Notes under the pieces: generated by a model | Databases searched by the model: none | What the model was told of the DNA's origin: nothing | The model's input: the letters and a program-made list of their open reading frames with translations, nothing else | Source of the DNA: Salvia splendens | Taxonomy: Eukaryota > Streptophyta > Magnoliopsida > Lamiales > Lamiaceae | Length of the DNA stretch: 64,000 nucleotides | Assembly (NCBI RefSeq): GCF_004379255.2 | Contig: NC_056052.1 | Span: 3,162,001-3,226,000 of the forward strand | Direction: 5' to 3' | Shown: piece by piece, positions 9,909 through 23,324 of the stretch | Numbering within the stretch: position 1 is the stretch's first letter | Layout: every line of letters starts with the position of its first letter | Translations under genes and position numbers: made by a program

Positions 9909-12900
9909 ATGGGTGAAAGCAAGGCGATTTTGGCTGTAGTTGCTATTCAAACCATTTATGCAGGCTACTTCTTGCTTACCAAGCTTGCTTTTGATGTGGG
10001 AATGAACACCTTTGTGTTTGTTTTCTACAGACAAGCTGCTGCTACTCTTTTCTTGGCCCCTATTGCCATCTTCTTTGAGAGGTAATTCAATCTTGATTTC
10101 CATTTTCTATGTACGTATATATAAATCACTTTTTAAAAGAGACTTGGCTTCATCTTTACCATAATTTCAACTAAAAAAAATAAAAATTGATATTGGCGAT
10201 ATATGATTGCCAATTTAGTTAAATTTTACTTTCGTTGAAGCATTCAGTCTTAGTTTTGGCATCAAATCAAGATGGAATAATTATTTCTATCACTAAAATT
10301 TTGACAACAATATATTTTATTTTTTAGATCATCTCCAATGGTACAAAAAAAGTTAAAATGAGATATTTAATTAGCTCCAATAGTACTCCAAAACCAATCC
10401 CATTTTTGGTTTTTGAATAAAAAAATACACAGCTTTAGGTTTACAAATTACACTAAACCAAAACCAATTTTTTTTTTCAAATTTTGTGAGTAAAAAAAGG
10501 CATATTATAGAGAATATTCTTTTAAATTTGAGTTTAGTGTAAATGGTTTGAGTAAAATCATATTTAATGTGACATTTGCACTAAAATGTATTTGAGTCTA
10601 GTCTAAATGGTTGGAGATACTTTATTTACTAATCATATCTCAGTAAAGGGTAGTAAACGAAAATGCTAAACCATGCATATTCAAATTACATAACTATATG
10701 TCCTTAATTTTTTTTCTACGATTTTCAAAGATTATTTTCCACTATGGGTAGATTTCAAGAAAGATTAACACTTTAGAAAGTAGCTTAGATGCAATAATAA
10801 ATTGACATAACTATGCATTGTCATCAATCTTTCAATCTGCAATATATGGTACTACTTTTTTCATCCTTTGTTAAATACTGCTAATGTAAAGTATTAATTT
10901 CTTTGCGTATGCAGGAAGACAGCTCCTCAGCTCTCACTCTCTATATTCCTCAAGATTTTCTTCCTTTCCCTATTTGGGTATGTATTTCGAATTTAAAACA
11001 CATATATATGATCATAAAATTAAAATATTTTGAAAATATAAAGGCAAATAATAGAGTTTTATTTATTTACTTTTTTATATTTTTTAAATTTGTTGTAGAA
11101 TTACGATGAGCTTAGATGTTGTTGGAGTAGCTTTGAAGTCTACAACGGCATCTTTGGGAGCTGCAATTACCAATAGTCTTCCTGTTATCACTTTCTTCCT
11201 TGCAGTTTTATTAAGGTGTGTAAAATTATTATTTGATACTTATTTTTAAATAATTAATTTGGAAAAGCTTCATTCACTAGTGTAAGTAGGGTACAGTTGA
11301 TATCTTCTATTCAAAATTACGGTTTATTTGTATTTTATTTTTACACAATAAACACGAGCTGATTAAGCACAATTAATTGAAAAGAAGAGAGTTATATATA
11401 ATTAATGCAGCACATTAATACATTAAAGGGACAAGTAAATATTCTCTTTCTTTAAAGAAGATTTAAGAAGAATCGTGGCTTTACTACTAATAACATATGT
11501 CTTTTGTTAAAATAATCACCAAATGGTATCCCTTAATTAAGGAATATATAACACACGGTCAAATTTTATTTTATTCTCTGCGTTGATATTTTGGGTGTTG
11601 AGGTTTGAATCTTCGACAAAGTAACGTTCTCTAAAGATAGATAAGAGCAATAAATATAATCAACCACTTGATGATGAATGCATTTTTATTTACTTTTTTT
11701 GAATCTAATATTTTCACTTAGCATGACCAAATATTAAAATTTAGTCAAAGTAGTAAAGTGAGTATTTCTTAGGTCAAATCTTGATTGTATGTGATTTGCA
11801 AGCTATTGCTTAGTATCGAGCGCATATTCAAGCATGTCACATTTCATGCATGCTCGATCGTGAAGCTATTGCATTTGCACATCCGTGCATTCACATTTAT
11901 AACGATCAGTCTTATTTTAGTCCAACCCTATATATTCGAAAAAGTTAAATTACATCAATGACAGGATGGAGAAGGTGAAGATAAGGACAAGCTCGGGAAT
12001 AATGAAAATGACAGGAGTAAGCTTGTGCATGGGAGGAGTAGCAACCATTGCTTTCTACAGAGGTCCTCTTCTCCAAATATGGCATCTTCACCACACATCT
12101 CTCCATTCTCACATCATCACTCCAACCAATACATGGATTAAGGGTGTCTTCCTCATGTTCCTCTCCAACATTAGCTGGGCTTTCTGGCTTGTTTTGCAGG
12201 TCTTTTTTTTATATATTTATTTTATTTTTGGATTTATTCAATTTGTATTAATTAAGAGAAATTATATATGTAGGGGAGAGTGCTTAAGAGTTATCCTTCA
12301 AAGCTGATGTTGACAACGGTGCAATGCCTTTTAAGCTCAATACAATCATTCTTGGTTGCTCTAGCATTTGCAAGGGAGCCTTCTCACTGGAAAATTGGAT
12401 GGAATGTACGACTTGTATCAGTTGCTTATTGTGTAAGTATATTTATAGCGTTTTTTTTTATTTTTATATCGAGTAATATATTCACGCGTCCTCATAAATA
12501 GTCGTAATAATGTGTGATTCGAGGTTTAGTTAATAAATTGTCAATGGAAAAAGAGTCTCATCTTAATACTAAGGGATTAATATAATATGGGGGTAGCATC
12601 TATAAATTGAAAAACAAAAGTTAATCATAAATATATTTTGAAGTTCATGATCATATAAAAATTTTAGCTTGATTAGATGTATAATTGCTTAGAGGATTAG
12701 GTTATTGGATAAAGGAGGTAACTACGCTTTATAATTTAGTTTTAGGCCAAGTTACAAAAGTGGTATGACCTTTAATATATACCAAAAAAATTGTGACCGA
12801 ACATTAAAAGAGATTGAAAATAGGAACGAGATAGCATGAATCGGTCTATAAATATATATTAAATAAATCATATACTTGAACAAAGAAATCATTTAGTAAA

Positions 12901-14280
12901 GGACGGGAATCATGCATAAATATAATAAAAAAATAGAATAAATAATAAATTTTGACGGGTTAATTTAGCATATATTTTAATTTTTTAAAAACTAATTGAG
13001 GTGGACCAAACAACTTATTAATATCTCACGACAAACCAGATTTGTTGAACTTTGTTCCCATTATAATAACAGAAAGTTCGAAAAAAAATACTACTATTAT
13101 GGAGTTGTGACATGATAAATCATACTTTGTTGGCTTAGTGCTTCTTTTAGATAAGTTAATTAAGCAAAAAAAGTTGGGACACAAATCACTTCGACATAAT
13201 TGACAGCTTATAAACATTATTTAAATGTAAAGAAAAAGGGCATCGATCAAAGCTAAACATTTTTTAATCATGAATTTGGAAAAATGAAGAAGTTTCAAGA
13301 TTACTAATTAAATTGGGTAATTAATGGTTATTGCAGGGTATAATTGTGACCGGTGTTGCATTTTACATGCAAGCATGGGTTGTTGAAAAGAAAGGACCAG
13401 TTTTCTTGGCCATGACCACTCCTCTAATCATGGTTATTACACTAATCATGTCTGCATTCGTCTTGGGTGAAACTATCACTTTGGGAAGGTATAATAATTT
13501 TAATTTTTTATTTCCTTCAATTTAATTATCACCTCGAAATGTGTTATGACGTAATTAATTAGATTAATTAAATAGTTTAGGGTGGCTCCATTGCTCAATC
13601 ACCACCGAGGTTAAAATGGGAGTCTACCAAAATGATAATATTATCTATGGATCCATAGCATAATTTGGGAAAATTCATTCGATGAAAATATTTTGTAGCC
13701 TGAAGTGAATAAACATGAAAATGAGAAGTTGTTTGACTTTAATGGAGAGTAAAATTGTATTTTCCATAATGTTGGATTTTTATTTAATCTCAAAATGTAA
13801 ATTAACGCCTTCTTTAAAAAAGAATTACTCCTTCCGTCCCAGCTTAAGCGAGGTGTTTCATTAGTGCACCTGTTTTGAAAAAATGATGATAAATAGTTAA
13901 AATGGAGATAAAATTAAGTAAGACTGAGAATGATAGTACTTCTTTAAAGGAAGTTTAGGGAAATCTTTTTGAAAGGAGAAATTTATATTTTATACAAGGA
14001 TGTTTCTAAACCAATTGTCACGTCTACATCTAGATGTGAAGAAGACAAATTTGTTTTGGAGCACATGTATATTATATTGACTTTTATTTTGATTTTGATG
14101 TGTTTTATTCGTGATAGTGTTTTGGGAGCACTTTTATTAGTTGGAGGGCTATATTTTGTGTTGTGGGGAAAGACAAAGGAGGAAGAAAGGGCAAAAGCGG
14201 CATTCAACCCAAATCTTGATGAGGAGAAAGCGTGTGGAGAGTTGAAGGGTGAAGAATCAAAGATGGAAATTAAGTCTTAA
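9909..14280 (+). CDS. WAT1-related (nodulin MtN21/EamA-type) transporter
   Basis: A multi-pass membrane carrier of the plant drug/metabolite transporter superfamily; characterised relatives move auxin or amino acids, but the substrate here is unknown. Exons: 9909-10081, 10915-10977, 11099-11215, 11965-12199, 12274-12432, 13337-13488 and 14118-14280, giving 353 residues, the usual size. The protein starts MGESKAILAVVAIQTIYAGY, a typical family N-terminus with the first membrane helix at about residues 7-27. Exon 3 holds the conserved LGAAITNSLPVITFFLA segment. The second EamA half includes FYMQAWVVEKKGPVF and SAFVLGETITLG. The tail is hydrophilic and Glu/Lys-rich. An in-frame ATG at 9873 would add 12 residues; 9909 fits the family better. 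Intron 1 carries a small MITE. All seven exons are in frame with consensus splice sites, so the gene looks functional. Confidence 0.92.
10327..10621. mobile_element. PIF/Harbinger-type MITE in WAT1 intron 1
   Basis: The left end GATCATCTCCAATGG and the inverted right end AAGTATCTCCAACCATT are similar, and TTA flanks both sides (10324-10326 and 10622-10624). The element is 295 bp, A/T-rich and non-coding. The TIRs are degenerate, so the call is moderate. Confidence 0.6.
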
Positions 14281-16462
14281 TTAGAGTTAAACAATGAAAA
14301 TTAGGTGGTTTTTAGATTCTTGTTTATCCCTACTAATTTAATGGGTTTAATGTTTCTTTTCTTTTGAATCAAATATGTGTACAAATTTACATATATGTGA
14401 TTGTTGGTAGTATGTTACTCTTGCACAACGCCTATTTATAATATAGATGATTTGGATTAATCAAATATTATTTGAATGCATACTAGTAGATCTACTTAGT
14501 TAGGATGATAAAATAATAAAAAAAAAGTGTTGATTTACATGTACACTTTGATGTAAAAGAGATTTAATTTTCCTATCATATTCATATTATGAGTTGATCA
14601 TTTTGATGGGTATATTAAGTATGATTATCTTAAAATTAAATATTGGGCTTTAATTCTATAATTTCATAAATGGACCGATTTAAAGCCCAAATATTTACCT
14701 AGGGCTTCAGAGCTGTGGGCTGCTTATTAGATATCATTAGATTAATAGCATAATCTTATGTCACAGTTTTCATAATAAAATAATTTCAACCTGGATTCCA
14801 CTATGTTATTTTAATTATTTTAAGAATTTCATATTTGCAGTTGACAAAAGAAATGGTCATGGGTCCAACGACATAACCAACATGTTTTCAAAGTTTCGAC
14901 CGTAGCAACATGGCCAACTCATACTCGTTCAAATTTTGTACTATTATTAAATTAATTGTAATACAAAATAATGATGTATGAAGTTGGTATGATTATAAAT
15001 TTATAATGACTATTAAGGTTGATTTTGGAACTCTCTTCCATTATTTTCCTAGATAGTCGTGCTAGCACGAAAAGTGTATGCAACTTGAAAAGAGTATTTA
15101 GGTACAAATTGCTACCAACATTTATGAAATTGTATACTATAAAAATAAAATAGAATGTACTAACATATTTTATATTACTTGAAAAAAGTAGGTTAATGGG
15201 GAGTACATTGTAATAACATACATATCTGGAAAGTGTCGCTACTTTTGGTTTAGCATTATTTTCACAAATACTTTTGGTTTGAAATAATATCTTATGCAAT
15301 TCCTTTTTACACAAACCAACTTCATTGCTAATCAATTACTCGACATTAATATTTAGTCATATGCAAATGGTATTGATTACAAATAAATTTTAAACTGTTA
15401 CCGTTATAATTAAAATGTCCGGTATTATTAAAATTATAATTGACTGTGTAATTTTATCAGAAAATTAATAAAATCAGTTTTTCATCGGAAAACTGGTGTG
15501 AGTGTGTGATTCTTCGTTAGACAGCCTAGGATATCAATAAATTACTATGCCGTTTTAAAACACTGTTTTTCCATACAATTAATTGTATCGCATATCTAAA
15601 ACAATTTTTTTAATTGTATTTTGTGGTCTGAATTTTGGAATTATTTATAAAAATACCATAAATCATAAAAAATGTTTAAAAATAATGGTTCAACCAATTA
15701 TTAATTACAATTTCTATCAAAGTTTAGGGTTTTTTTCTTTGTATTTTTTTAAAGCTCATGTCACTTTTTTATACAAATAATGTTAGAGTTTGGATTATAA
15801 ACTACAATAAATTCTTTTTTTATCAAGAGTTTATTATTGACATGTATAATTATGCTATTTATATAATTCAGTCAAATCATAGTCGTCACATAAAGGTACT
15901 AGTATCTTTTATTTTTTGAAATGAGGAATCCTTTCAAAAAAAGATAAATACCACTAAAGCTATACAGCACATATGTATTGGATGTCATTTTCTTTGGAAA
16001 CCAATAAGGCATCATCAATCATTGACAATTTGTACAAATTGATCCTATGAATACTTCCATATTAATACGAGAATCCGAGCAAAATCAATTTGTTTTTAAA
16101 ATTCACATTGGATATAATCTTTTATTCATTTACTTATATGTTAGTCCAAAAATCCAACTGTCACATATTTGGAGGTAAATGAACTACGAAATTTTCAAAA
16201 TTCGTTAGGATATAGTATAATATATTATTCGAAAATTGTTTGTTGAGTCTGAAAACAATATAAAAAATTGGCAACTTTATTTAATTTAATATAGGTTAAG
16301 GTTAGTATTACAAGCAGAAAAATGGTTGAAAAAAATGAAAATATTGGAATGAGTCAAAGTGTATGAAAATATGGAAGAAAGTGACCCAATTATATTCCGA
16401 GAAATTATCGAATGTATGTCGGAGTAGAGAGGTGTACTGCACCCCCTTCATTTAGCGCGCGC
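14281..16462. other. AT-rich intergenic region
   Basis: About 2.2 kb between the WAT1-type gene and the acidic-protein gene. No coding signal or element was recognised, and ORFs here are short and AT-rich. The first part should contain the 3' UTR of the transporter. A lone Stowaway-like end (ctccttccgtcccagc) occurs earlier, near 13830, inside the transporter's last intron. Confidence 0.4.
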
Positions 16463-16584
16463 CCTATATATATATATACCATTCTCCTCTCTCTCTCATC
16501 TAATTCATCTGCTTCGTCTCTCTCTACAGAGCTGCGTGGGTTTCCACAAATTCAAATAATTGTAAACACAGACATATATACAGA
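16463..16584 (+). promoter_or_regulatory. TATA box and CT-rich leader of the acidic-protein gene
   Basis: A TATATATATATA tract at about 16465-16477 is followed by the CT-rich stretch ctcctctctctctcatc and then the start codon at 16585. The spacing of roughly 110 bp suits a core promoter plus a short 5' UTR. Confidence 0.55.
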
Positions 16585-18323
16585 ATGGGAGCGTGTGCAA
16601 CCAAGTTCGCCGTTCTGAAGGATACCTCCACCGCGCCGCCGCCGGATGTGAAGTGCGAGGCGGAGCAGGGGGAGGTGAATCTCGTTGAGGAAGTGGTGGT
16701 GGAGAAGGATGCTGCGCCGCCGGTGGATGACGAAGCTAATCGTCGTCAATCGCTTGGCCATTTGCTCCAAGAGGTGAAATCGGCACAAACCTATGCGTTT
16801 ACATTTGAATTTTTTTGACTGTATCTGCTGTATTAGGATTTTGCACTATTGCTTTATTGTTATGAACTCGGAGATTTTGTTTGATTGATAGATGTAAATT
16901 GTAAACTGTGAAGTGCGTTTTTTAAGTTTCCGATTGAAATCTGAAATTTGTTGAAAATGAGGAATCACGCAATTCTCATGAGTGGTGATGTTTCCAATTT
17001 CAAAAGTGATTTACTGTGGCTTTTCAACTTTAGGTATTGCTTTATATCATTATTATATGTGATATGGCATGCTTTTGTTACTTGATTAGAATGTCGGTGG
17101 AGTTTAGCATCAACTTTTGACACTTTATTTACTGCATTCTTTTGCCTTTACAGACGGCTAAAACAAGTCGTATTCATCACTTGTTTGGATAATATCAATG
17201 TCTTTTTCTTGTGCAAACTGTTGGAAATTTTTTATTGCTACAAATTGATTACGACAAACAAGTCAATCCTTTGGATTCTGTTGTTTTTACGTTATAGATT
17301 GAATATAGAATAATGAAACATGACACGATCTTATTGAATTTCATAAGTGAATTCTCCAAAAAAAAAGTATGTGGTTATGGTTTTTTTGATTCCTTGTAGA
17401 CCTCTTCTTTGTATGCTGAATCTGATATTTAGAGAATTGTTTAGGTTGAAGAGAAGAAGGGCTCAGCAGATTGTTATGGCAAAGAATCAGAGGATGTGAA
17501 TCATGTAGATGCAGCTGGGGTGAAGCTCGAAGCAGTTGCGGATGCTGCAGTGCAGGTTGAAAGAGAGAGTGCACCCCTTGCTGAGGAAGCAGAGAAAATT
17601 GAAGACAAACCTGCTGAGACAGAAAAACCTGAGGAAAACAAGCCAGATGAGATACCTTGTGCTGAGAAGGCTGAGGAGAAGAAACCAGCTTCGGATGAAG
17701 AAACCAAAGTAGAGGAAGTGAAGCTTGCTGAGGGTACAACAGTTGAAGCTCCGGAGAAGACACCTGCAACACCAGAGGCTGAGTGTCCAGCTCTGGATTC
17801 TGAGAAGAAGGAAATAGATGAAAAATCAACTGAGGTTGTGGAAACACACGTGAAGGAACCCGAGAAGACACCTGAAACACCAGAGGTTACAACGGTTGAA
17901 GCTCCGGAGAAGACACCTGAAACACCAGAGGCTGAGAGAAGTGAGGAAAAGTGTCCAGCTCTGGATGCAGAGAAGAAGGAAACAGATGAAAAGTCAACTG
18001 AGATTATGGAAACACCAGAGAAGAAACCCGAGGAACCAAAAGCAACTGAGAAGCAGGAACCAGCCTCAGAAGCTGAAAAGAAGCTTTCAGAAGAGAAGCC
18101 ATCTGAGGTATCAATTGAGAAACCCGAGTTACCTGAGGTGGAGAAGGCTGCAGATACAGATGAGACCGTGATCGAAGAGAAACCTGCTGAGAATTCCACG
18201 ACTGAAACATCAGAGAAAGTAGAAGACAAACATGTTTTGGAGCCCCAAACATGTTCGGTTGAGGAGCAGAAGCCAGCGTCGGATGCAGAAAAACCTAAAG
18301 CTGAAGAAGAGAAGGCAAAGTAA
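16585..18323 (+). CDS. Acidic Glu/Lys/Pro-rich repeat protein, probably N-myristoylated
   Basis: I do not recognise a named family. Two exons, 16585-16773 and 17445-18323, encode 355 residues. The protein begins MGACATKF: Gly2 with small residues after it fits N-myristoylation, and Cys4 could be palmitoylated, suggesting attachment to the plasma membrane. Nearly all of the rest is low-complexity and charged (Glu, Lys, Pro, Thr, Ser) without hydrophobic segments, so it should be disordered. Two successive repeats of about 50-60 residues share TTVEAPEKTP, CPALD and EKKE.DEKSTE motifs (about 17737-17885 and 17890-18040). A long open frame on the opposite strand is a by-product of this codon pattern. 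It could be a membrane-tethered scaffold or cation-binding protein; that is inference. Confidence 0.8.
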
Positions 18324-18633
18324 TTGAGGAATGCCACTATGCCTATCTAGAATCAGCAAAAATCTTTTGAATTAGTTAACCATGATTGAGACTGCAAGTT
18401 CTGATGTGTGAAAATTTGCATTTTGATTGTTTATTTAAATTATTTTTTTCTATTCCATTGTCTATTTCCTGCCGCAAGCAGACAATGTTAAGCGACATTG
18501 CAAAATGTATGTAAAATTTTTAATGTTTGTTAAATGCAAAAACAAGAAAGAGCAATGTGTGCCAAATTTTAGAGGGCCATTATTTTACAGGTCAATAAAC
18601 TATTACAAATGCAGCCGTATGTAGTGAAGAACA

Positions 18634-21600
18634 TCATAGGAGAGATCCAAGACTGCGTTTGTAAGTGCAGATTCCCGTGGAATACTTAGGCGTTAGATTC
18701 ATCCCGAACACCTCTTTGCTCGGAGTCTGGCCTGGGTCAAGAAACCCGACCAGCTTTGCAACAAGATTTGCACTCTTGTTGATGTGGTTTATGTCTCCCG
18801 CCTTGGACCAAGCCAGATTAGCCAGCTGCAGCCTTCTCATTTTGGTGTCGAGAGCGATTCCCCACTCGGTGAAGAGCTTCTCTCTTTCTTTCTCCGTCAT
18901 CTTCTTCATCATCTGGTCGCTCAACATCCGCCTCTCCCGACGAAGGGCCTTTGCACTGTTCATCAAGAGAACAGAAACTGTAACAATCTAACTGAAGCAG
19001 TTTTATAACTTTCTAGTCTTGTCAGGTAACATGGAAATCGAACCTTGAGGAGAGCGATAGGCGTTGTCCATCGACAAAAACCTTCTCCCCTTGAATGAAT
19101 TTGTCCTTCAACAACTTCATCCTCCTGATCTCTACCTCGAGATAGATAGCATCCGTGGGGTCGCCTTGAAAGAGCATGAAGAAGTATGTTCTATGGACTA
19201 ATGCAACATTGCAAGCATGCCAAAGTTCAATTATTTCTCTTTGAAGCCTCTTGAATTCTACTGGCCAACTTGTTAGACCTCTGAATTTATCTTCTAATTT
19301 GAAGGGGTCTTTCACATCCTTCATCTTCTCCTGCATAAAAACATGCATCTCAAAAGGAAACAAAAATCATAGTAATTTCAGAAATTTTAATGAACTTACT
19401 GTTTTTTTAGTGTTTTCTTCTTCAGTAGTGGGAAGATCATTGCCTTTTTCCTTCGTGTCGGGAGCACATTCATCGCCACTCGAAGTTCCTCTTGCTGGTG
19501 TGGCACTCTCCGTACCAGGCGAGCCTTTGGGGCGAGGTTGGCTTCTCTCCGAGCTGGAACCAGAGTTTAATTCACACAGCTTCCTCTTACAGCTCTGACA
19601 TTCTTTTTCCGGTGTGTAGTCTGTGATCTTGAACCATGGAGAAGGCGATCCGGAGATATGGCTCGAGTTGCAGCTCAGGCTCCTCACCAACTGCATACTT
19701 CTATTGAGAAATCCGATCCTAGCTTGATCACGCGACAGAGAATTCTTTCGAAGAGATGACACAGTGCTCTCAGGAGTCTCGGTGGAGCTATGATCATCGC
19801 TCTCTTTAGCAGGCGTTGCTGAAGTTGATTCTTTGGAGGGCCTTATTCTGGGTGGTACATGCACCTTGCCTACAGGAAATCGAGTGTCGACTTGAAAATA
19901 CGAGAATTTGGAATTATTCTCTGCGTGTCTGAAATACTCCTTGTCGGGGCAGTTCACCTCCCTGCACAAGTCCTCCAGATCGGAACTAGTTTGGTTGTCG
20001 ATCTCGTGCCAACCATAAAATAGTTCACTCTCGGTATAGCGTGAAGCACTTGGTAGGGTGTTTGGAGATGCATTGCTGTTGCCATAATTAACATACGCAA
20101 CTTTCGCAGGACGGTACTCTGAATTGCTGCGACTGAAGATATCCGAGGCCTCAGCATCCGAGTATGACAATTTACAACTGATTTGGTCTTGGTGGTATAC
20201 ATCCGGTGACCGTTGCACTCGTAAGTGAGGGTAGTTCCCCACTCCTGACTGCTGAAAAACACCGAATAAACCATCAACTCGAAAAGATAAGCATGATAAG
20301 GTATCTTGATGCATTTACCTGTGTGATTGAGCTTCCAGTGTCTCCAACCATTTTCGACAGATCTTTAACTTGCGACTCGAAAATATCTCGTTGCAGAATC
20401 AGATCTCTGACCTCCTTCTCCAGCTGTAGTTTTTATTTTTTCTTATATAATGTACTATAAAATTGTCAAGATATATGAATTCTGTCACAAGATCTCTTTT
20501 TACCTTTTCAATCTGAGCATCTTTCTCTCTGAGTAATGTTGAGAAATTTTGAGGCGAGACGCTGGAAGGGTTACCTCTAATCTCATCCTCTAGCCTTGCT
20601 AGCTCCTTCTGCAGATGCTTCACCAATGCTTTGTCGGAGACGACTACATTGACAAGTGCATTGGTAGGTACCTCCTTTGCACAGCTCGCAAAGTGAAGAG
20701 TGTTCCTTGATTGCTCAATGTGGCTACGAGCAGGGCTCATCGTGCATATGATGGCAGTTCTAGCGTTTCCTCCCAGCGATGTTTGCAAGATTCGAGTTAG
20801 CTTGGAGTTTTTATAAGGTATGGTTTCTTCTCCTCCCTTGCTGTATAGTTTGCAAACAACAGAATTCAAGTATTTTAGCAGATTTTGTTTTTCAAAATGT
20901 TTATGTTTTGACATATTAACTACCTCAGGCTGGTAATAACAGCTCCCAGAGTCTGCAAGCTTTGATCAATGTGTCTGCCTTTTTTGAACCTCGTTCCAGT
21001 AGGCGATGATTGAGACGCTCGTTGTGTTCCAAACAGATCAACGAAGTTCTGCATCACATTAAAATTTTTGAAACGTGGAAGCGATATATCATGATGTCTT
21101 ACTACTGCTTTCATTGTCGAATATTGCATACCACGGTGGCTGCAAGAGAGCTGGAGCCGTCCCACTCTAAATTGCTGCGTGGAGAGCTTTCAATCGTCTG
21201 CAGAAACAGTCATCGTTAATCGTTATTAGTATTTTTCAGATGAGGCTATGCAGAAACTCAGAGAAATTTGTAATACCAGTCTAATAATCTGGTGAGATCG
21301 GAGGCTCAGTTTATTAGGCGACACGTCTCCATTGTGTCTTAGAGCTGCAGCAACCGTAGACAGAAAGAAACACTCAGAATTAGGAGGCCAACGACTGGAC
21401 CAATGAAATTCAGCCCTTTTCTAACTAAATCATTCATTGCAAAGACAAATGCACAATGTCCTTACCTTGGCAGATAAACATCAGCTCAGTGAGATGATCT
21501 CGGTCCCTCAAGATTTCCTCGGTGAGATTCTCTACCACGGTTCCTCTCTACAGAAAACCGTGTATATTATACGACTGAATATGCATTTGGTAGTGTTTGA

Positions 21601-22360
21601 GAATATAGGTCTTGAGGGCTCACCTCTGGATCATCTACGAGTTTTAGAGTGGCGTTATCTGTACTAAGCAGGTCGCGGACACATTCGTTATATATCTCCA
21701 TAGCAGTGAACTTCACAACGAACTCTCTTTCCGGATGCTGAAAACATCACTTATCAGATAAGCAAACCAAACATTAGTCTCTCAATCTGAAATATTAGCA
21801 TAAAAAAGAGCACCTTTTCTATATAATCATATATATCTGCAACAGCACACTCAGTGATCCCAGTCATCGTAAACGTCTTCCCACTGCTCCTCTCACCATA
21901 CGCGAGAATAGTCGCTAGAGAGACACTCATCAGTATCAAACACAGATTCAACCAAAACAGAAAAAGAGAAAACACAATACTCACAATTCACTCCGTGGAC
22001 AACTGACATAGCAGCATCCTTGGCTCCTTGCTCGTACACTGTTTTCGTGGAGCTATCACTCCCAAACACGCGATCTACAAAGATATCACAGATAAAAAAC
22101 CAATGCATTAGTACTATCATGATCATTTGCTAATATCAAAGGCGGGTTTCGATTTTGTTACCAAATGTGTAGGATGTGGGATAGGTGGATGTGGCTGAAG
22201 CGATATGGCCGACATTCTTGTAAACAAGAGTATCACTACTGACGCATTCCCAATCTGAAACATCGTTGTTCGAGATTTCCTTGTCGTTCAACGGCCTCAA
22301 TCTCACACACACCAAAATCCTCTCCCCATTCCCTTTGACCAACTCCCCTCCACTCTCCAT
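18634..22360 (-). CDS. Kinesin-7 (KIN-7) family protein with altered nucleotide-binding motifs
   Basis: A plant microtubule-motor-type protein: N-terminal kinesin motor, coiled-coil stretches and a C-terminal DUF3490 domain shared with NACK1 and other KIN-7 proteins. Thirteen exons (high to low): 22360-22162, 22074-21985, 21914-21814, 21737-21624, 21547-21466, 21344-21277, 21197-21132, 21048-20924, 20840-20504, 20423-20319, 20251-19400, 19330-19044, 18955-18634. They join in frame to 915 residues with GT..AG borders. The motor starts [17 protein letters not shown]. Family motifs persist ([56 protein letters not shown]), but the P-loop reads GERSSGKT (103-110) rather than GQTSSGKT, switch I reads NKLSLRSH (206-213) rather than N..SSRSH, and switch II reads DLFGTQ (244-249) rather than DLAGSE. 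The wider fold and the DUF3490 tail are normal. Closest in style to KIN-7E/F/G rather than NACK1. Motor activity is doubtful. Confidence 0.93.
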
Positions 22361-23324
22361 TTTCTCTCTTCCCCTTGAACTCCTGATCACAATTATCTAC
22401 ATTACTCATTTGCCAACAAGAACGAAAAACTACGTATATCTTGGAACAACCAATCAAGATTACACGTGGAAATATGCTAATTTGTGATCATGGCAGTTTA
22501 TGAGAAATTGCAATCCTTTTTGGTGAATTTCTATATTTTATGGATGATTGATTAATGGATTAATGTGAAATGTGATGAATCAAGGGGTTTAGAAACAAAT
22601 TGAAACAACATTGAATTTACCTGAAACTTGGGAAAGTCTGTCTGATCAAGAGATCGTTTCCATATAATGTTGGATTGTGATTGGTATTAGGAAACTGGTT
22701 GATGATGATTCAGACTCCTCTGCTTCTTAGCCCTTATGAAAATGGAGGGCAAGAGAGAGAGGAAGAGAGAGATTGAGTTTGAATGTGTTTGATTGGAATG
22801 GAAATGCAGTGTAATTGGGTTTTTCGGATTGTGAAATGTAATATAACCAATTTAACGAACTTTCCACCTCAGTTATTCGAATTAATATATATTAAATCAA
22901 GTTTTCTGATTTCGTATAAAAAATTGAATCTTGTTCAGGCAAATTTGAATATTGACCTACCCATTTTGTAGCCAAAAATAGAATTAAGCCCATATTCTTA
23001 CAGATGAAACAATCCTACAAAAAAAGAGACACGTTTCTTGTTGAAACTTGATGCAATTGCAGAGATATAAACGCAGAAAAAACAGTGAATCAGCCCTTTG
23101 GTGATGTAGCAACTCTATTAAGTAAGATTAATACATAAACCAGTCTCAAGGTTTTCATATAACAAAACTCAACAATCTTCTAGCCTCATCTACGGAAAAT
23201 TGCCCTCGCTGCGTGATAAATTCAAATAAATTGCTGAGAAATCTATCGATCAATCTGTACTGACATTCTGTGAGCGAAAGAATAGCAACTGCGAGCGCAT
23301 CAATTCTTCCATTACCGCAAGAAG
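22361..23324. other. Region between kinesin and CPP1-like gene
   Basis: It contains the kinesin 5' UTR and promoter (minus strand) and, at the other end, the 3' UTR of the CPP1-like gene. A purine run gagagagaggaagagagagatt near 22752 would be CT-rich on the gene strand, as in plant leaders. No further gene is seen. Confidence 0.4.

Noticed and set aside
14952..15335. 127-codon minus-strand ORF in spacer
   Set aside because: AT-rich, residue composition dominated by Ile/Asn/Tyr/Lys, no motif; consistent with chance.
17341..17880. 179-codon minus-strand ORF rich in Gln, Pro and Leu
   Set aside because: Antisense to exon 2 and the intron end of the acidic-protein gene; it is the other reverse frame of the same repeats.
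17501..18337. 278-codon Ser/Phe-rich ORF on the minus strand
   Set aside because: It is the mirror of the Glu/Lys-rich coding exon on the plus strand, where GAA/GAG/AAG codons read as Ser/Phe/Leu on the reverse. No start context, domain or splice support.
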